This document shows, in pieces, positions 9,040 through 17,388 of a DNA stretch of 64,000 nt (position 1 is its first letter; each line of letters starts with the position of its first letter). The notes under the pieces are model-generated. The model was given only the letters and a program-made list of their open reading frames with translations, did not search any database and was not told where the DNA came from. The DNA is from Cognatishimia activa (GTDB lineage Bacteria; Pseudomonadota; Alphaproteobacteria; Rhodobacterales; Rhodobacteraceae): NCBI RefSeq assembly GCF_026016445.1, contig NZ_CP096147.1, positions 2,888,501 through 2,952,500 on the forward strand, read 5' to 3'. Position numbers and translations under genes: made by a program.

Positions 9040-9697
9040 GGTCCAAACGATATCCCAAACCTCGGAGCGTGGTGATCTTCACCCTAGTGTTTTCAAGGTG
9101 TTTGCGCAGGCGGCCGATATAGACCTCAACCGCGTTTTCTGACACGTCATCGTCATATGAGAAAAGCCGGTCCACCAGCTTTTGTTTCGGAAAAATCTGG
9201 CCCGGCGCATTCATTAGCAGCTCCAGAAGCCGCAATTCTCGGTTCCTCAGAGAGACGGTATTGCCTTCAACTTTCAGGTTGCCCGCGACCGGGTCAAAAA
9301 TCACGTCGGCGAGACTCAAAACCGTCTGCGAGTTACCTGCGCGACGTCGCAAAACTGCGCGGCAGCGGGCCTTTAACTCGGCATGGTCAAAGGGTTTTGT
9401 GACGTAGTCATCCGCCCCCAAATCCAACATGCTGATTCGATCCGAAACCTGACTGCGCGCGGTCAAAACGATCACAGGAGTGTCCATTTTCCCGGCACGG
9501 TGGTGTTCCAGAAAGGTGCGACCGTCCCCATCTGGCAGCATAATGTCGAGCAAAATAAGGTCGTATTCTCCAACCTCTGAAAAAGCAGTCGCATCGCCTA
9601 AAGTTTCAGCATGATCAATAACATGGCCGTCTAGCTGCATGCGCGAACAGATCGCGTTGGCGAGGTCCAGATTGTCTTCCACAAGCAGAAATTTCAT
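9032..9697 (-). CDS. tctD: Response regulator, OmpR/TctD family
   Basis: This is a 221-aa two-domain response regulator. The receiver domain has the acidic pair (VEDN), phospho-acceptor Asp51 (LILLDIMLPD) and the conserved Lys (DYVTKPFD). The C-terminal half is a winged-helix DNA-binding domain (LRNRELRLLELLM; VYIGRLRKHL; TLRGLGYRL). It is the first gene of a leftward unit (regulator, kinase, binding protein), and its start is about 110 bp from the divergent tctC start. It therefore probably binds in the 9698-9805 interval and activates the transporter when its substrate is present. Confidence 0.92.
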   Translation of the reverse strand: MKFLLVEDNLDLANAICSRMQLDGHVIDHAETLGDATAFSEVGEYDLILLDIMLPDGDGRTFLEHHRAGKMDTPVIVLTARSQVSDRISMLDLGADDYVTKPFDHAELKARCRAVLRRRAGNSQTVLSLADVIFDPVAGNLKVEGNTVSLRNRELRLLELLMNAPGQIFPKQKLVDRLFSYDDDVSENAVEVYIGRLRKHLENTRVKITTLRGLGYRLDHD

Positions 9698-9805
9698 GGG
9701 GTTACATCGTTCGATTTTGACCGTGACAGGTTTGTGTCAGGTTGGTTTGTTTCTCTCATTCAACTGAACCGTCAACCGGTCAGTTGTCAAATGGGAGGCT
9801 TACAT

Positions 9806-10789
9806 ATGACATTCAAAATTGCTCGCCGCGCACTAATGGCGTCGGCAGTCGCTGCTATGACTCTGGGCACATCCGCCATCGCTGGCGGTCACCAAGTTGT
9901 GGACAGCATTCACTTTCTGATTCCTGGCGGCGCTGGAGGCGGCTGGGACGGTACAGCGCGCGGTACCGGTGAAGCACTGACCGGCGCAGGTCTGGTCGGT
10001 AACGCATCTTATGAAAACATGTCCGGTGGTGGCGGCGGTAAAGCGATCGGTTACCTGATCGAAAACGCAGACAGCAACCACGGCACATTGATGGTGAACT
10101 CTACGCCTATCGTGATCCGTTCTTTGACTGGTGTATTCCCGCAGTCCTTCCGCGATCTGACTTTGGTGGCGGGTACCATTGGTGATTACGCAGCGATTGT
10201 TGTTGATGCGAATGGCCCGATCCAAGATGTGAATGGCTTGATCGACATGTTCAATTCTGATCCATCCGGCACTGCGATTGGTGGCGGCTCTGTTCCTGGC
10301 GGAATGGACCACCTGGTTGCAGCGATGGTTTTCCAAGCAGCAGGTGCAGATCCTGTTGAGATGAAATACATCCCATATGATGGCGGCGGCGCCACAATGG
10401 CGGGTCTGTTGTCTGGCGAAGTGAAAGCGGTATCCACCGGTTTCTCTGAAGCCGTTGAGCTGGCGAAAGCTGGCGAAGTGCGCATCATTGGTGTGACTGC
10501 TGACGAACGTGTTGCAGCATACGATGCAGCGCCAACCATGGTAGAGCAAGGCAACGACACAACCTTTGTGAACTGGCGTGGGTTCTTTGCTGCACCGGGT
10601 CTGCCAGACGACAAGCTGGCAATGTACCAGGACGCAATCTCGAAGATGTATGACACCGAAGAATGGGCAACCGTTCGCGACCGCAATGGTTGGGTCGACA
10701 TCCACAACCCTGGAGATGAGTTCCGTGCCTTCCTTGAAGATCAGGAACAAGTCATCGGCGATCTGATGCGTAAATTGGGCTTCCTGTAA
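9806..10789 (+). CDS. tctC: Tripartite tricarboxylate transporter, periplasmic binding protein
   Basis: This 327-aa Bug/TctC-family protein captures a carboxylate in the periplasm. A Sec signal peptide (RRALMASAVAAMTLGTSAIAG) is followed by the family core (FLIPGGAGGGWDGTARG; SYENMSGGGGGKAIGYL). I chose the ATG at 9806 because GGGAGG lies 8 bases upstream and the signal peptide begins there; a start at 9734 would add 24 unrelated residues. It is the first gene of tctCBA. A hairpin after its stop may help make more binding protein than membrane protein. The citrate-type substrate is by family; a different carboxylate is possible. Confidence 0.95.
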   Translation: MTFKIARRALMASAVAAMTLGTSAIAGGHQVVDSIHFLIPGGAGGGWDGTARGTGEALTGAGLVGNASYENMSGGGGGKAIGYLIENADSNHGTLMVNSTPIVIRSLTGVFPQSFRDLTLVAGTIGDYAAIVVDANGPIQDVNGLIDMFNSDPSGTAIGGGSVPGGMDHLVAAMVFQAAGADPVEMKYIPYDGGGATMAGLLSGEVKAVSTGFSEAVELAKAGEVRIIGVTADERVAAYDAAPTMVEQGNDTTFVNWRGFFAAPGLPDDKLAMYQDAISKMYDTEEWATVRDRNGWVDIHNPGDEFRAFLEDQEQVIGDLMRKLGFL

Positions 10790-10810
10790 GTTCGCATTGA
10801 TATCCAATCT

Positions 10811-10839
10811 GTCGCGCCCGGGCTTGTCTCGGGCGCGAC
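10811..10839 (+). terminator. GC-rich hairpin between tctC and tctB
   Basis: A perfect 10-bp inverted repeat (GTCGCGCCCG at 10811-10820 and its complement at 10830-10839) encloses a 9-base loop. No U-tract follows. It sits 22 bp after the tctC stop and before the tctB ribosome-binding site (AGGGGAGGG). It is therefore more likely a partial terminator or an mRNA-stabilising 3' structure for tctC than a full stop. Confidence 0.6.
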
Positions 10840-10860
10840 TCCCTAGGGGAGGGAAAATTC

Positions 10861-11355
10861 ATGGCACTGGATCGTTGGATCGCCTTGGCATTGCTGGCCA
10901 TCAGCCTTGTCTATGGCTACACGGCCTTTTTTTTAATGGATGATCAGTTGGCGCCGATCATGAAACGCGCGGCGGTTTGGCCGTCGAGTTTCCCGAAAGT
11001 ATTGTCGGTCGGGGCAATGCTTCTCGCGCTATCAATTGTTTTAGGACTTGAAAAGAACACGGGCAAAGATCCCGACGCAGCGGACATTAACTTGTCTCGT
11101 CTTGGTGACTACAATGTCGGTCAAGCGCTACTATTACTTGGCGCTATGGTGGCTTATGCGCTGCTCCTGCGTCCAATCGGATTTTTAGCATCGACCTTCC
11201 TGTTCCTGTTTATGGGCAGCTTCCTTCTTGGCGAGCGTCGCTATGTCATGATGGCGGTTGTTTCAGCCATCGCGGCGGGCAGCGTCTGGTATCTAGTCGA
11301 CGCCGTTCTGGGCATCTTCCTGCGTCCATTCCCAATGTTCATGGTAGGAGGCTGA
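10861..11355 (+). CDS. tctB: Tripartite tricarboxylate transporter, small membrane protein
   Basis: This 164-aa TctB-family protein has four predicted membrane helices, near residues 6-26, 45-62, 88-105 and 118-150 (the last stretch may be two helices). The loop after helix 2 is polar. A strong ribosome-binding site (GGGGAGGG) precedes the ATG. TctB works with TctA in the inner membrane to carry out secondary uptake of the ligand handed over by TctC. TctB sequences are poorly conserved, and the assignment leans on size, topology and the tctC-tctB-tctA order. Confidence 0.92.
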   Translation: MALDRWIALALLAISLVYGYTAFFLMDDQLAPIMKRAAVWPSSFPKVLSVGAMLLALSIVLGLEKNTGKDPDAADINLSRLGDYNVGQALLLLGAMVAYALLLRPIGFLASTFLFLFMGSFLLGERRYVMMAVVSAIAAGSVWYLVDAVLGIFLRPFPMFMVGG

Positions 11356-11356
11356 T

Positions 11357-12877
11357 ATGCTTGAAGGAATTCTTGTTGGCTTAGCCACCGCCTTTACTTT
11401 CACCAATATTCTCATGGTGATCGGTGGCTGCTTGATCGGCACATTCATCGGCATGCTTCCTGGATTGGGTCCAATGTCGATTATTGCGATCATGATCCCC
11501 GTGGCCATCACCATTGGTGACCCTTCGACAGCTCTGATTTTGCTTGCCGGAGTGTATTACGGCGCTGTTTTCGGCGGTTCCACCTCCTCGATCCTGATCA
11601 ATGCGCCCGGTGTGGCCTCTACGGTTGCCACAAGTTTTGACGGCTATCCGCTGGCACGATCCGGCAAGGCTGGTAAAGCTCTTACAGTGGCTGCGATTTC
11701 GTCCTTTGCGGGGGGTACCATTGGTGCCGTGCTGCTGATGATCTTTGCGCCGGCTTTGGCCTCAGTAGCTTTGCTGTTCCACAGTGCTGAGTACTTCGCG
11801 CTTATGGTCGTAGGGCTCTCGGCAATTGCCGCATTTGCGGGGACCGGACAGGTGGCGAAGGCGTTGTTGATGACCTTTATCGGTTTGATGATGGCGACCG
11901 TGGGCGAAGGCGTTCTATTTAACTCCGCTCGTTTCACCATGGGCATTCAAGATTTGCAGTCTGGCTTTGGCTTTATCACTCTGGCTATGGCGATGTTTGC
12001 GCTGCCGGAAGCGATCTATCTGGTGCTTGATCCGGGCCGGTCGAAAACGGGTGATGGCGAAGGTGGCGAGATCAAAGATCTGCGGATCTCCCGCGAAGAA
12101 GGCAAAAGCATTGCTCCGGTTATTGGCCGTCAATCGCTGCAAGGTTTCTTTATCGGCGTTCTGCCAGGGGCCGGTGCGACGATCGCCTCTTTCTTGGGAT
12201 ATGCGGTTGAACGCAATATCGCACCGAAAGAAGAGCAAGAGCAGTTTGGTAAGGGTGCAATCAAAGGCATCGCAGCGCCGGAATCAGCCAATAACGCGGC
12301 TTGCACAGGCTCCTTTGTGCCTTTGCTTACGCTTGGCATTCCGGGGTCGGGAACAACCGCGATCCTGTTGGGTGCGCTGATTGCTCTGAATGTGAGCCCT
12401 GGCCCACGTCTGATGATTGATGAGCCTCAGATCTTCTGGGCTGTGATCATCTCGATGTACCTCGGTAACCTGGTTCTGCTGATCCTGAACCTGCCGCTGA
12501 TCCCTTACATCGCCAAAGTGCTGGCCGTGCCGCGCAACTATCTGATTCCGTTCATTCTGTTCTTCACCCTGATGGGGGCCTATATCGGGCAGAACAACGC
12601 GACGGAGCTTCTGATCCTTGTGGGCTTTGGTGTGGTGGCAACGGCCTTCCGTTTCGCGGATTACCCGCTGGCACCACTTTTGATCGGCTTCATCCTTGGT
12701 CCACTTCTGGAGAACAACTTCTCCCGTGCTGTGAACCTTTATGATGGCGTTGCCTTTATCTGGGAGCGTCCGATGACACTGGGTCTGCTGGCGCTGGCGG
12801 TCATTCTGGTTGTTCTGCCAAGCTATCGCGCGCGCCGTGCACGGGCACGTGCCGCAGGTGTGGCCGACGGGGATTAA
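11357..12877 (+). CDS. tctA: Tripartite tricarboxylate transporter, large permease
   Basis: This is the 506-aa TctA permease with about 12 hydrophobic segments. Family hallmarks are visible: GTFIGMLPGLGPM near residue 30, GAVFGGSTSSILINAPG near 70, and the second-half counterpart (FFIGVLPGAGATIASFLGY; LTLGIPGSGTTAILLGA). The repeated LPG[LA]G motif marks the inverted-repeat halves. It starts one base after the tctB stop, with AGGAGG upstream. With TctC and TctB it imports a di- or tricarboxylate using an ion gradient. Its stop shares the TTAA palindrome with the convergent asparaginase gene. Confidence 0.97.
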   Translation: MLEGILVGLATAFTFTNILMVIGGCLIGTFIGMLPGLGPMSIIAIMIPVAITIGDPSTALILLAGVYYGAVFGGSTSSILINAPGVASTVATSFDGYPLARSGKAGKALTVAAISSFAGGTIGAVLLMIFAPALASVALLFHSAEYFALMVVGLSAIAAFAGTGQVAKALLMTFIGLMMATVGEGVLFNSARFTMGIQDLQSGFGFITLAMAMFALPEAIYLVLDPGRSKTGDGEGGEIKDLRISREEGKSIAPVIGRQSLQGFFIGVLPGAGATIASFLGYAVERNIAPKEEQEQFGKGAIKGIAAPESANNAACTGSFVPLLTLGIPGSGTTAILLGALIALNVSPGPRLMIDEPQIFWAVIISMYLGNLVLLILNLPLIPYIAKVLAVPRNYLIPFILFFTLMGAYIGQNNATELLILVGFGVVATAFRFADYPLAPLLIGFILGPLLENNFSRAVNLYDGVAFIWERPMTLGLLALAVILVVLPSYRARRARARAAGVADGD

Positions 12878-13824
12878 GTGAACTCTCCACATAAACAGTC
12901 TTGCAGGCGGCCTATGCGATTTCTTGCTGGGTCGCCTGTTTGCGATAAAGCGTGCTGCAATTTGGCGTAGGCTGCTTCCACCGTCATATCGCGCCCGTCG
13001 ATCACTCCGTTATCTCGCAGGATGGCGCCAGCTGCGTATGTGCCAAGTGCCATGCCGCCTTCCGGGCATTGGCTTACTGCCAGCACCGGAATATTGCGCG
13101 ACTTGGCGGTTATTAGAGCCTGTTTTAACCCTTCACTCTCCGGTGCAGTACCAGATCCGTAAACACGCAACAGCAGCGCGTCACTGTTCTCTGCGGCATA
13201 CTGAAAAAGGTCTGTTGGCAGGCCGGGTGCCATGGCGAGAATACTCACCTTATGCTCGTTGTAAGGGTGATTGATGAGTGTTGCACCAGTCTGAACCGGG
13301 GCATCGCCGCCTTCGTTGACACGAAAGGCATCAAATTCTGTAGAGTGAGATTTCCGAGTGCGTGCGCCATGCATCAACTGTCCAGCGAATTGAACCCAGA
13401 CACCTTTGCTGGCTGATTGGGCGGCGAGAAGGCTGTCGAGCAGATTGCGATCGCCATCGGAACCTTCAACGCTCAATGGCAACATGGCGCCTGTTACGAT
13501 TATTGGCTTGGTCAGTCCTTCCAGCGCAAAACAGAGAGCGGCGGCGGTATAGGCTAGAGTGTCGGTACCGTGAGTAACAACAAAGCCATCGTAGGTGTCG
13601 TGCTTTTCGAAGATTACGTCCGCAACGCGCGACCAGTCGGCAGGGCTGGCGTTGGCGCTGTCGATCAACGGCTCTAAGAGATGAATATCAATTTCGCCAG
13701 AAACAGCCCCTTGGGACTGAAATGCTTTGACCTGATTCTCAACAACACCTTTGCGCGGAGCAAAGCCGTTGTCTGTTTGAACCATCCCAATGGTTCCGCC
13801 TGTGTGTATCAATAAGATTGCCAT
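12874..13824 (-). CDS. L-asparaginase (type I/II family)
   Basis: This 316-aa asparaginase hydrolyses asparagine to aspartate and ammonia. Both Thr motifs are present: LIHTGGTIGMVQ near residue 6 (first catalytic Thr) and VVTHGTDTLAYTA near 80 (second catalytic Thr with Asp). There is no signal peptide, so it is probably the cytoplasmic type. The neighbours (tctA convergent, sugar kinase divergent) give no operon context. Some members also act on glutamine; the sequence does not settle substrate preference. Confidence 0.92.
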   Translation of the reverse strand: MAILLIHTGGTIGMVQTDNGFAPRKGVVENQVKAFQSQGAVSGEIDIHLLEPLIDSANASPADWSRVADVIFEKHDTYDGFVVTHGTDTLAYTAAALCFALEGLTKPIIVTGAMLPLSVEGSDGDRNLLDSLLAAQSASKGVWVQFAGQLMHGARTRKSHSTEFDAFRVNEGGDAPVQTGATLINHPYNEHKVSILAMAPGLPTDLFQYAAENSDALLLRVYGSGTAPESEGLKQALITAKSRNIPVLAVSQCPEGGMALGTYAAGAILRDNGVIDGRDMTVEAAYAKLQHALSQTGDPARNRIGRLQDCLCGEFT

Positions 13825-13907
13825 GCCGCCTGACTACGGTAGAAATTGTGCTTAGGCCAGTTCCTTGAACTTTTCATTTGGCAGAATTGGAGCTTTGCCA
13901 TATAGCG

Positions 13908-13923
13908 CCGTTAGCGGTAACAT
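13908..13923 (+). promoter_or_regulatory. LacI/GntR-like operator candidate upstream of the sugar kinase
   Basis: The 16 bases CCGTTAGCGGTAACAT contain inverted half-sites GTTA and TAAC around GCGG. They agree at 13 of 16 positions with ATGTTACCGGTAACAT, the form I recall for gluconate-type LacI-family operators. The site lies 56 bp before the kinase start. No regulator gene is adjacent. Confidence 0.35.
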
Positions 13924-13978
13924 GATGTGCTATTTACGGGCCTAGTCTGGCTTGTTCATCTATGAAGGAAGTGTCTCG

Positions 13979-14899
13979 ATGATCTTATGTGCTGGTGAAT
14001 GTTTGATCGACATGCTGCCACGTGAAGTGGATGGGGTATCGATGCTAGAGCCCGTGCCAGGTGGTGCCGTTATGAACACAGCGGTTGCGCTTGGTCGATT
14101 GGATGTTCCCGTCGAGTTCCTGTCTGGTATTTCGACCGATCAATTCGGTGATAAGATCAGCGCCCATTTGTCTGCAAGCAAAGTCGGCACTTCGCATGTT
14201 GCCTCCAGCGGCAGCCCAACCACATTGGCCTTTGTTGATATCAATGACGGTGTGGTTTCCTATGATTTCTATGATGAAAACACAGCAGGTCGCATGATCA
14301 GCCCGGCGAATATGCCAGTGCTTCCAAATGAGGTTCAGGCAGTGTTTTGTGGCGGGATTAGCCTGATCAATACTCCAGCGGCTGATGCATACGCGACGCT
14401 CGTAGATGAAAACACGGATCGGGTGGTGATGATTGATCCCAACATCCGCCCCGCCTTTATCAAAGATGAGGTTGGCTACCGAAGCCGGCTCGCTCATATG
14501 CTGTCAAAGGCGGATATCGTGAAGAGCTCGGACGAGGACCTGGCCTGGCTATTCCCAGATCAGACGTTTGAGAACGCTGTGCACGCATTGCTGCAAATGG
14601 GTCCAAAAGTCGTACTGTTCACGGAAGGTGCTAAGGGATCGACCGCGATGCGCAATCAATTGCCGCCAGTGTTTGCGGCAAGTCAAAAGGTGAAGCTGGT
14701 CGATTCTGTCGGCGCCGGAGACACTTTCAACGCGGGATTTCTGGCGTCGCTTTATGACCAAGGGGTTCTGGAGAAATCAAAGATCGGCACCCTCTCCGAG
14801 TCGCAGCTGTCACAGGCGCTTTCATTTGCGAACAGTTGCGCCGGTATCTCGGTGACCCGTGCCGGTGCGCAACCACCTTGGAGAGATGAGCTCTCCTAA
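13979..14899 (+). CDS. PfkB-family sugar kinase (fructokinase-like)
   Basis: This 306-aa ribokinase/PfkB-family carbohydrate kinase is closest in look to fructokinases. The start segment (MILCAGECLIDMLP) and the C-terminal catalytic signature (DSVGAGDTFNAGF, containing the catalytic Asp and the anion hole) are intact. I chose the ATG at 13979 because AAGGAAG lies 8 bases upstream and the protein then starts at the family N-terminus; an upstream start at 13952 would add 9 residues. It is a single-gene unit followed by a hairpin. Phosphorylation of fructose is inferred; other hexoses or nucleosides are possible. Confidence 0.85.
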   Translation: MILCAGECLIDMLPREVDGVSMLEPVPGGAVMNTAVALGRLDVPVEFLSGISTDQFGDKISAHLSASKVGTSHVASSGSPTTLAFVDINDGVVSYDFYDENTAGRMISPANMPVLPNEVQAVFCGGISLINTPAADAYATLVDENTDRVVMIDPNIRPAFIKDEVGYRSRLAHMLSKADIVKSSDEDLAWLFPDQTFENAVHALLQMGPKVVLFTEGAKGSTAMRNQLPPVFAASQKVKLVDSVGAGDTFNAGFLASLYDQGVLEKSKIGTLSESQLSQALSFANSCAGISVTRAGAQPPWRDELS

Positions 14900-14922
14900 T
14901 CAGAAACTTAGAAGGTTCTTGG

Positions 14923-14953
14923 GACTATGGGCTGTAAAACACAGCCCATGGTC
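14923..14953 (+). terminator. Hairpin downstream of the sugar kinase
   Basis: A perfect 9-bp stem (ATGGGCTGT and its complement ACAGCCCAT) encloses the 5-base loop AAAAC at 14927-14949, extended by GAC/GTC after one mismatch. It lies 24 bp past the kinase stop. There is no T-tract, so terminator strength is uncertain. Confidence 0.5.
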
Positions 14954-15003
14954 TTAGGCGCGACAAGAGCGTCGCTTTCGTTTGGTATCTTTTTTGGGAA
15001 AGA

Positions 15004-15090
15004 TGGTGCCCAGAAGAGGACTCGAACCTCCACGTCCATACGGACACTAGCACCTGAAGCTAGCGCGTCTACCAATTCCGCCATCTGGGC
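15004..15090 (-). tRNA. tRNA-Leu (anticodon CAG)
   Basis: On the minus strand the sequence folds as a class II (long variable arm) tRNA of 87 nt including encoded CCA. The acceptor arm is GCCCAGA paired with TCTGGGC, and the T-loop is GTTCGAGTC. The anticodon stem CTAGC/GCTAG encloses the loop TTCAGGT, giving anticodon CAG, which reads leucine codon CUG. The variable arm (GTCCGTATGGAC) is as expected for leucine. Confidence 0.96.
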
Positions 15091-15376
15091 TTAGATGTCG
15101 TGAGGGGGGATTTAGAGATACGGGCAAAGGGAGTCAACGCGATTTTGAAGATTTTGCAAAATTTATTGGATGTTTGCCTCACGAGTGATTGGGACTTCGT
15201 AAGCTTTTGTAATTTATCGGGAAATGAGACGAATTAGGCGCTCATTACGTTGCTCATTGCCTCAATGGGCAGAGTCAATTTTGTGACCAGGCTTTAGAAA
15301 ACCTTGGAAAGCCTGCTTGTTCGCATACCATTGCAAGGATATGCATTCCTAAAGCTTCAGATTGCGGAGACCCAAT

Positions 15377-16357
15377 ATGTCCAAACTTGTTACGATTTAT
15401 GGCGGTTCGGGTTTTGTCGGGCGCTATATCGCGCGTCGCATGGCCAAGTTGGGTTGGCGGGTTCGTGTTGCGGTTCGGCGTCCAAACGAAGCGATCTTTG
15501 TTAAGCCCTATGGAACCGTTGGTCAGGTTGAGCCAGTTCTTTGCAATATCAGAGACGACGCATCGGTTGCGCGCGCCATGGATGGCGCAGATGCAGTTGT
15601 GAACTGTGTTGGCATTCTGGCCGAAGATCGTAAAAACAAGTTTGATTCCGTGCAGCATGAAGGTGCCGAACGCATTGCGCGTTTGGCCGCGTCAGCTGGC
15701 ATTTCAAATATGGTGCATCTTTCTGCGATTGGTGCAGATGCTCAGTCTCCTAGCGCCTATGCGAAGTCCAAAGCTTTGGGTGAGGAAGGCGTTCTGGAGC
15801 ATATGCCAAATGCCATGATACTGCGTCCATCTGTTGTGTTTGGGCCAGAAGATGGTTTCTTCAATCGCTTTGCTGCTATGTCCAAACTGGGCCCGGCGCT
15901 ACCGCTGGTTGGTGGAAAGACGAAGTTCCAGCCAGTTTATGTGGATGATGTCGCTGAAGCCGCTGTTCAGGGTGTTTTGGGGCAGGTGCGTGGTGTTTAC
16001 GAATTGGGAGGGCCAGAAGCGAAGTCTCTTGAAGGTTGGATCAACGATATGTTGGCGGTCATTCACCGCCGGAAGCTGGTGCCGAACCTGCCGTTCTTTG
16101 TGGGCAATTTGATGGCGTTTGGATTTGATCTGCTGCAGAAGCTGACATTTGGCCTTTGGCGCAACTCTGTCCTGACACGGGATCAGGTAAAGCTTCTGCG
16201 GAAGGACAATGTTGTCAGCGAAGGTGCCAAGACCCTTGCAGATTTGGGAATCAAGGCGACCCCTGCTTCTGCTGTGTTGGAAGACTATCTATGGCGGTTC
16301 CGTCCATCAGGTCAGTATGACGCCATCAAAGACTCTGCGAAAAACCTACGCGCCTAA
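15377..16357 (+). CDS. NAD(P)-binding protein of the complex I NDUFA9 family
   Basis: This 326-aa atypical short-chain dehydrogenase/reductase has an N-terminal Rossmann motif (VTIYGGSGFVGRYIA) and later segments (NMVHLSAIGADAQSPSAYAKSKALGE; ILRPSVVFGPEDGFFNRFAAMS) typical of the NDUFA9-like group. In eukaryotes this family is a complex I accessory subunit; in alphaproteobacteria its exact role is not settled. I chose the ATG at 15377 because GGAGA precedes it by 6 bases. It converges on uppP with a 9-bp gap, and about 290 bp of featureless DNA separates it from tRNA-Leu. Confidence 0.88.
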   Translation: MSKLVTIYGGSGFVGRYIARRMAKLGWRVRVAVRRPNEAIFVKPYGTVGQVEPVLCNIRDDASVARAMDGADAVVNCVGILAEDRKNKFDSVQHEGAERIARLAASAGISNMVHLSAIGADAQSPSAYAKSKALGEEGVLEHMPNAMILRPSVVFGPEDGFFNRFAAMSKLGPALPLVGGKTKFQPVYVDDVAEAAVQGVLGQVRGVYELGGPEAKSLEGWINDMLAVIHRRKLVPNLPFFVGNLMAFGFDLLQKLTFGLWRNSVLTRDQVKLLRKDNVVSEGAKTLADLGIKATPASAVLEDYLWRFRPSGQYDAIKDSAKNLRA

Positions 16358-16366
16358 GCTTATCCT

Positions 16367-17170
16367 TCAGGTGTAAGCAATGAACAGCAGAATTGCGCCT
16401 AGTGCGATGCGATAGATCACATAGGGTGTGAAGCTAACGGATTGCAGCAAGCGCATCATGATCTTCAGTGCAAGTAGAGCTGAGAGGAACGCGAGGCCAG
16501 TCGCGATCAACGCATCTCTGGCTTCTGGGCCTGTCAGCTGAAGTCCGGTGTCGAGCAGCAAGTAACCACCGCTGGCGATGATGGCTGGTATGCTCATCAG
16601 CATGGCGAGTTTAGCGCTGCTGCGGCGATCATATCCCAAGGCGCGGGCCCCGGTGATTGTTATGCCGGAACGGGAGGTGCCAGGGATCAGCGCAATCGCC
16701 TGCCACAGGCCCATTATGATTGCGTGGCGAAGGGTCCACTCGTTATCGGTTCTCTCAGTCGCACCGCGTTGATCCATCCACCAAAGCAAGATGCCAAATC
16801 CCAGCATGGTCCAACCGATGACTGCCATCGAGCGCAACATATCGTTCAGACCTGTTGCAGCGAGAAATACACCAAAGAGAACCACGGGAATGGTCGCGAT
16901 AATTAAATGCAAGGCAAGCCTTGCGCCCTGGTCATCTGTCTGGCCTCTGGCGAGTTTGGGTAGCCCCGTCAGCGCCTGACGAACATCTGACCAAAAATAC
17001 AGAACCACTGCTCCTAGTGTGCCCACATGAACGCTCACATCTAGGAATTGCCCCTGATCCTCTGCGCCCAGCGCATTTGGGAGCAGGATCAGGTGCCCAG
17101 ATGACGAAATGGGCAGGAATTCTGTGATGCCTTGAATGACAGCTAGAAGAATCAGATGGTAAAGCGCCAT
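16367..17170 (-). CDS. uppP: Undecaprenyl-diphosphate phosphatase
   Basis: This 267-aa BacA/UppP integral membrane enzyme recycles undecaprenyl pyrophosphate to the monophosphate carrier used for peptidoglycan and other envelope polymers. The two active-site motifs are present: QGITEFLPISSSGHL near residue 14 and PGTSRSG near 163. There are seven to eight hydrophobic segments. The length is normal for the family. It is divergent from gltD across a 218-bp AT-rich intergenic region. Confidence 0.96.
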   Translation of the reverse strand: MALYHLILLAVIQGITEFLPISSSGHLILLPNALGAEDQGQFLDVSVHVGTLGAVVLYFWSDVRQALTGLPKLARGQTDDQGARLALHLIIATIPVVLFGVFLAATGLNDMLRSMAVIGWTMLGFGILLWWMDQRGATERTDNEWTLRHAIIMGLWQAIALIPGTSRSGITITGARALGYDRRSSAKLAMLMSIPAIIASGGYLLLDTGLQLTGPEARDALIATGLAFLSALLALKIMMRLLQSVSFTPYVIYRIALGAILLFIAYT

Positions 17171-17228
17171 GGAGATGTCCGAAATGTCTTTGAATTCTCC
17201 TATAAACCACCGGCGAAAATATGACAGA

Positions 17229-17338
17229 ACCTATTTAGGTCCGATTCGGATTTAAAAATGTTGATATTTTTCTTCCTAAAGATTGAATATGGGTGAAAAA
17301 AGCAAAAATAGGTAAACTGTTCTGACTTTTATACCTAT
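17229..17338 (+). promoter_or_regulatory. Inverted ACCTAT/ATAGGT motifs upstream of gltD
   Basis: Four copies of one hexamer-like motif lie in the AT-rich gap between uppP and gltD. ACCTA-TT-TAGGT (17229-17240) is a perfect dyad. ATAGGTA (17308-17314) and TACCTAT (17332-17338) form a second, wider inverted pair with a 17-bp spacer. The last copy ends 50 bp before the gltD start. The arrangement looks like paired sites for a dimeric regulator, but no known factor is recognised. Confidence 0.35.
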
Positions 17339-17388
17339 CAAGCTTTGTTTAGACACAACGCAACCCAGAATTTGCAGGAGGCAGCGAC

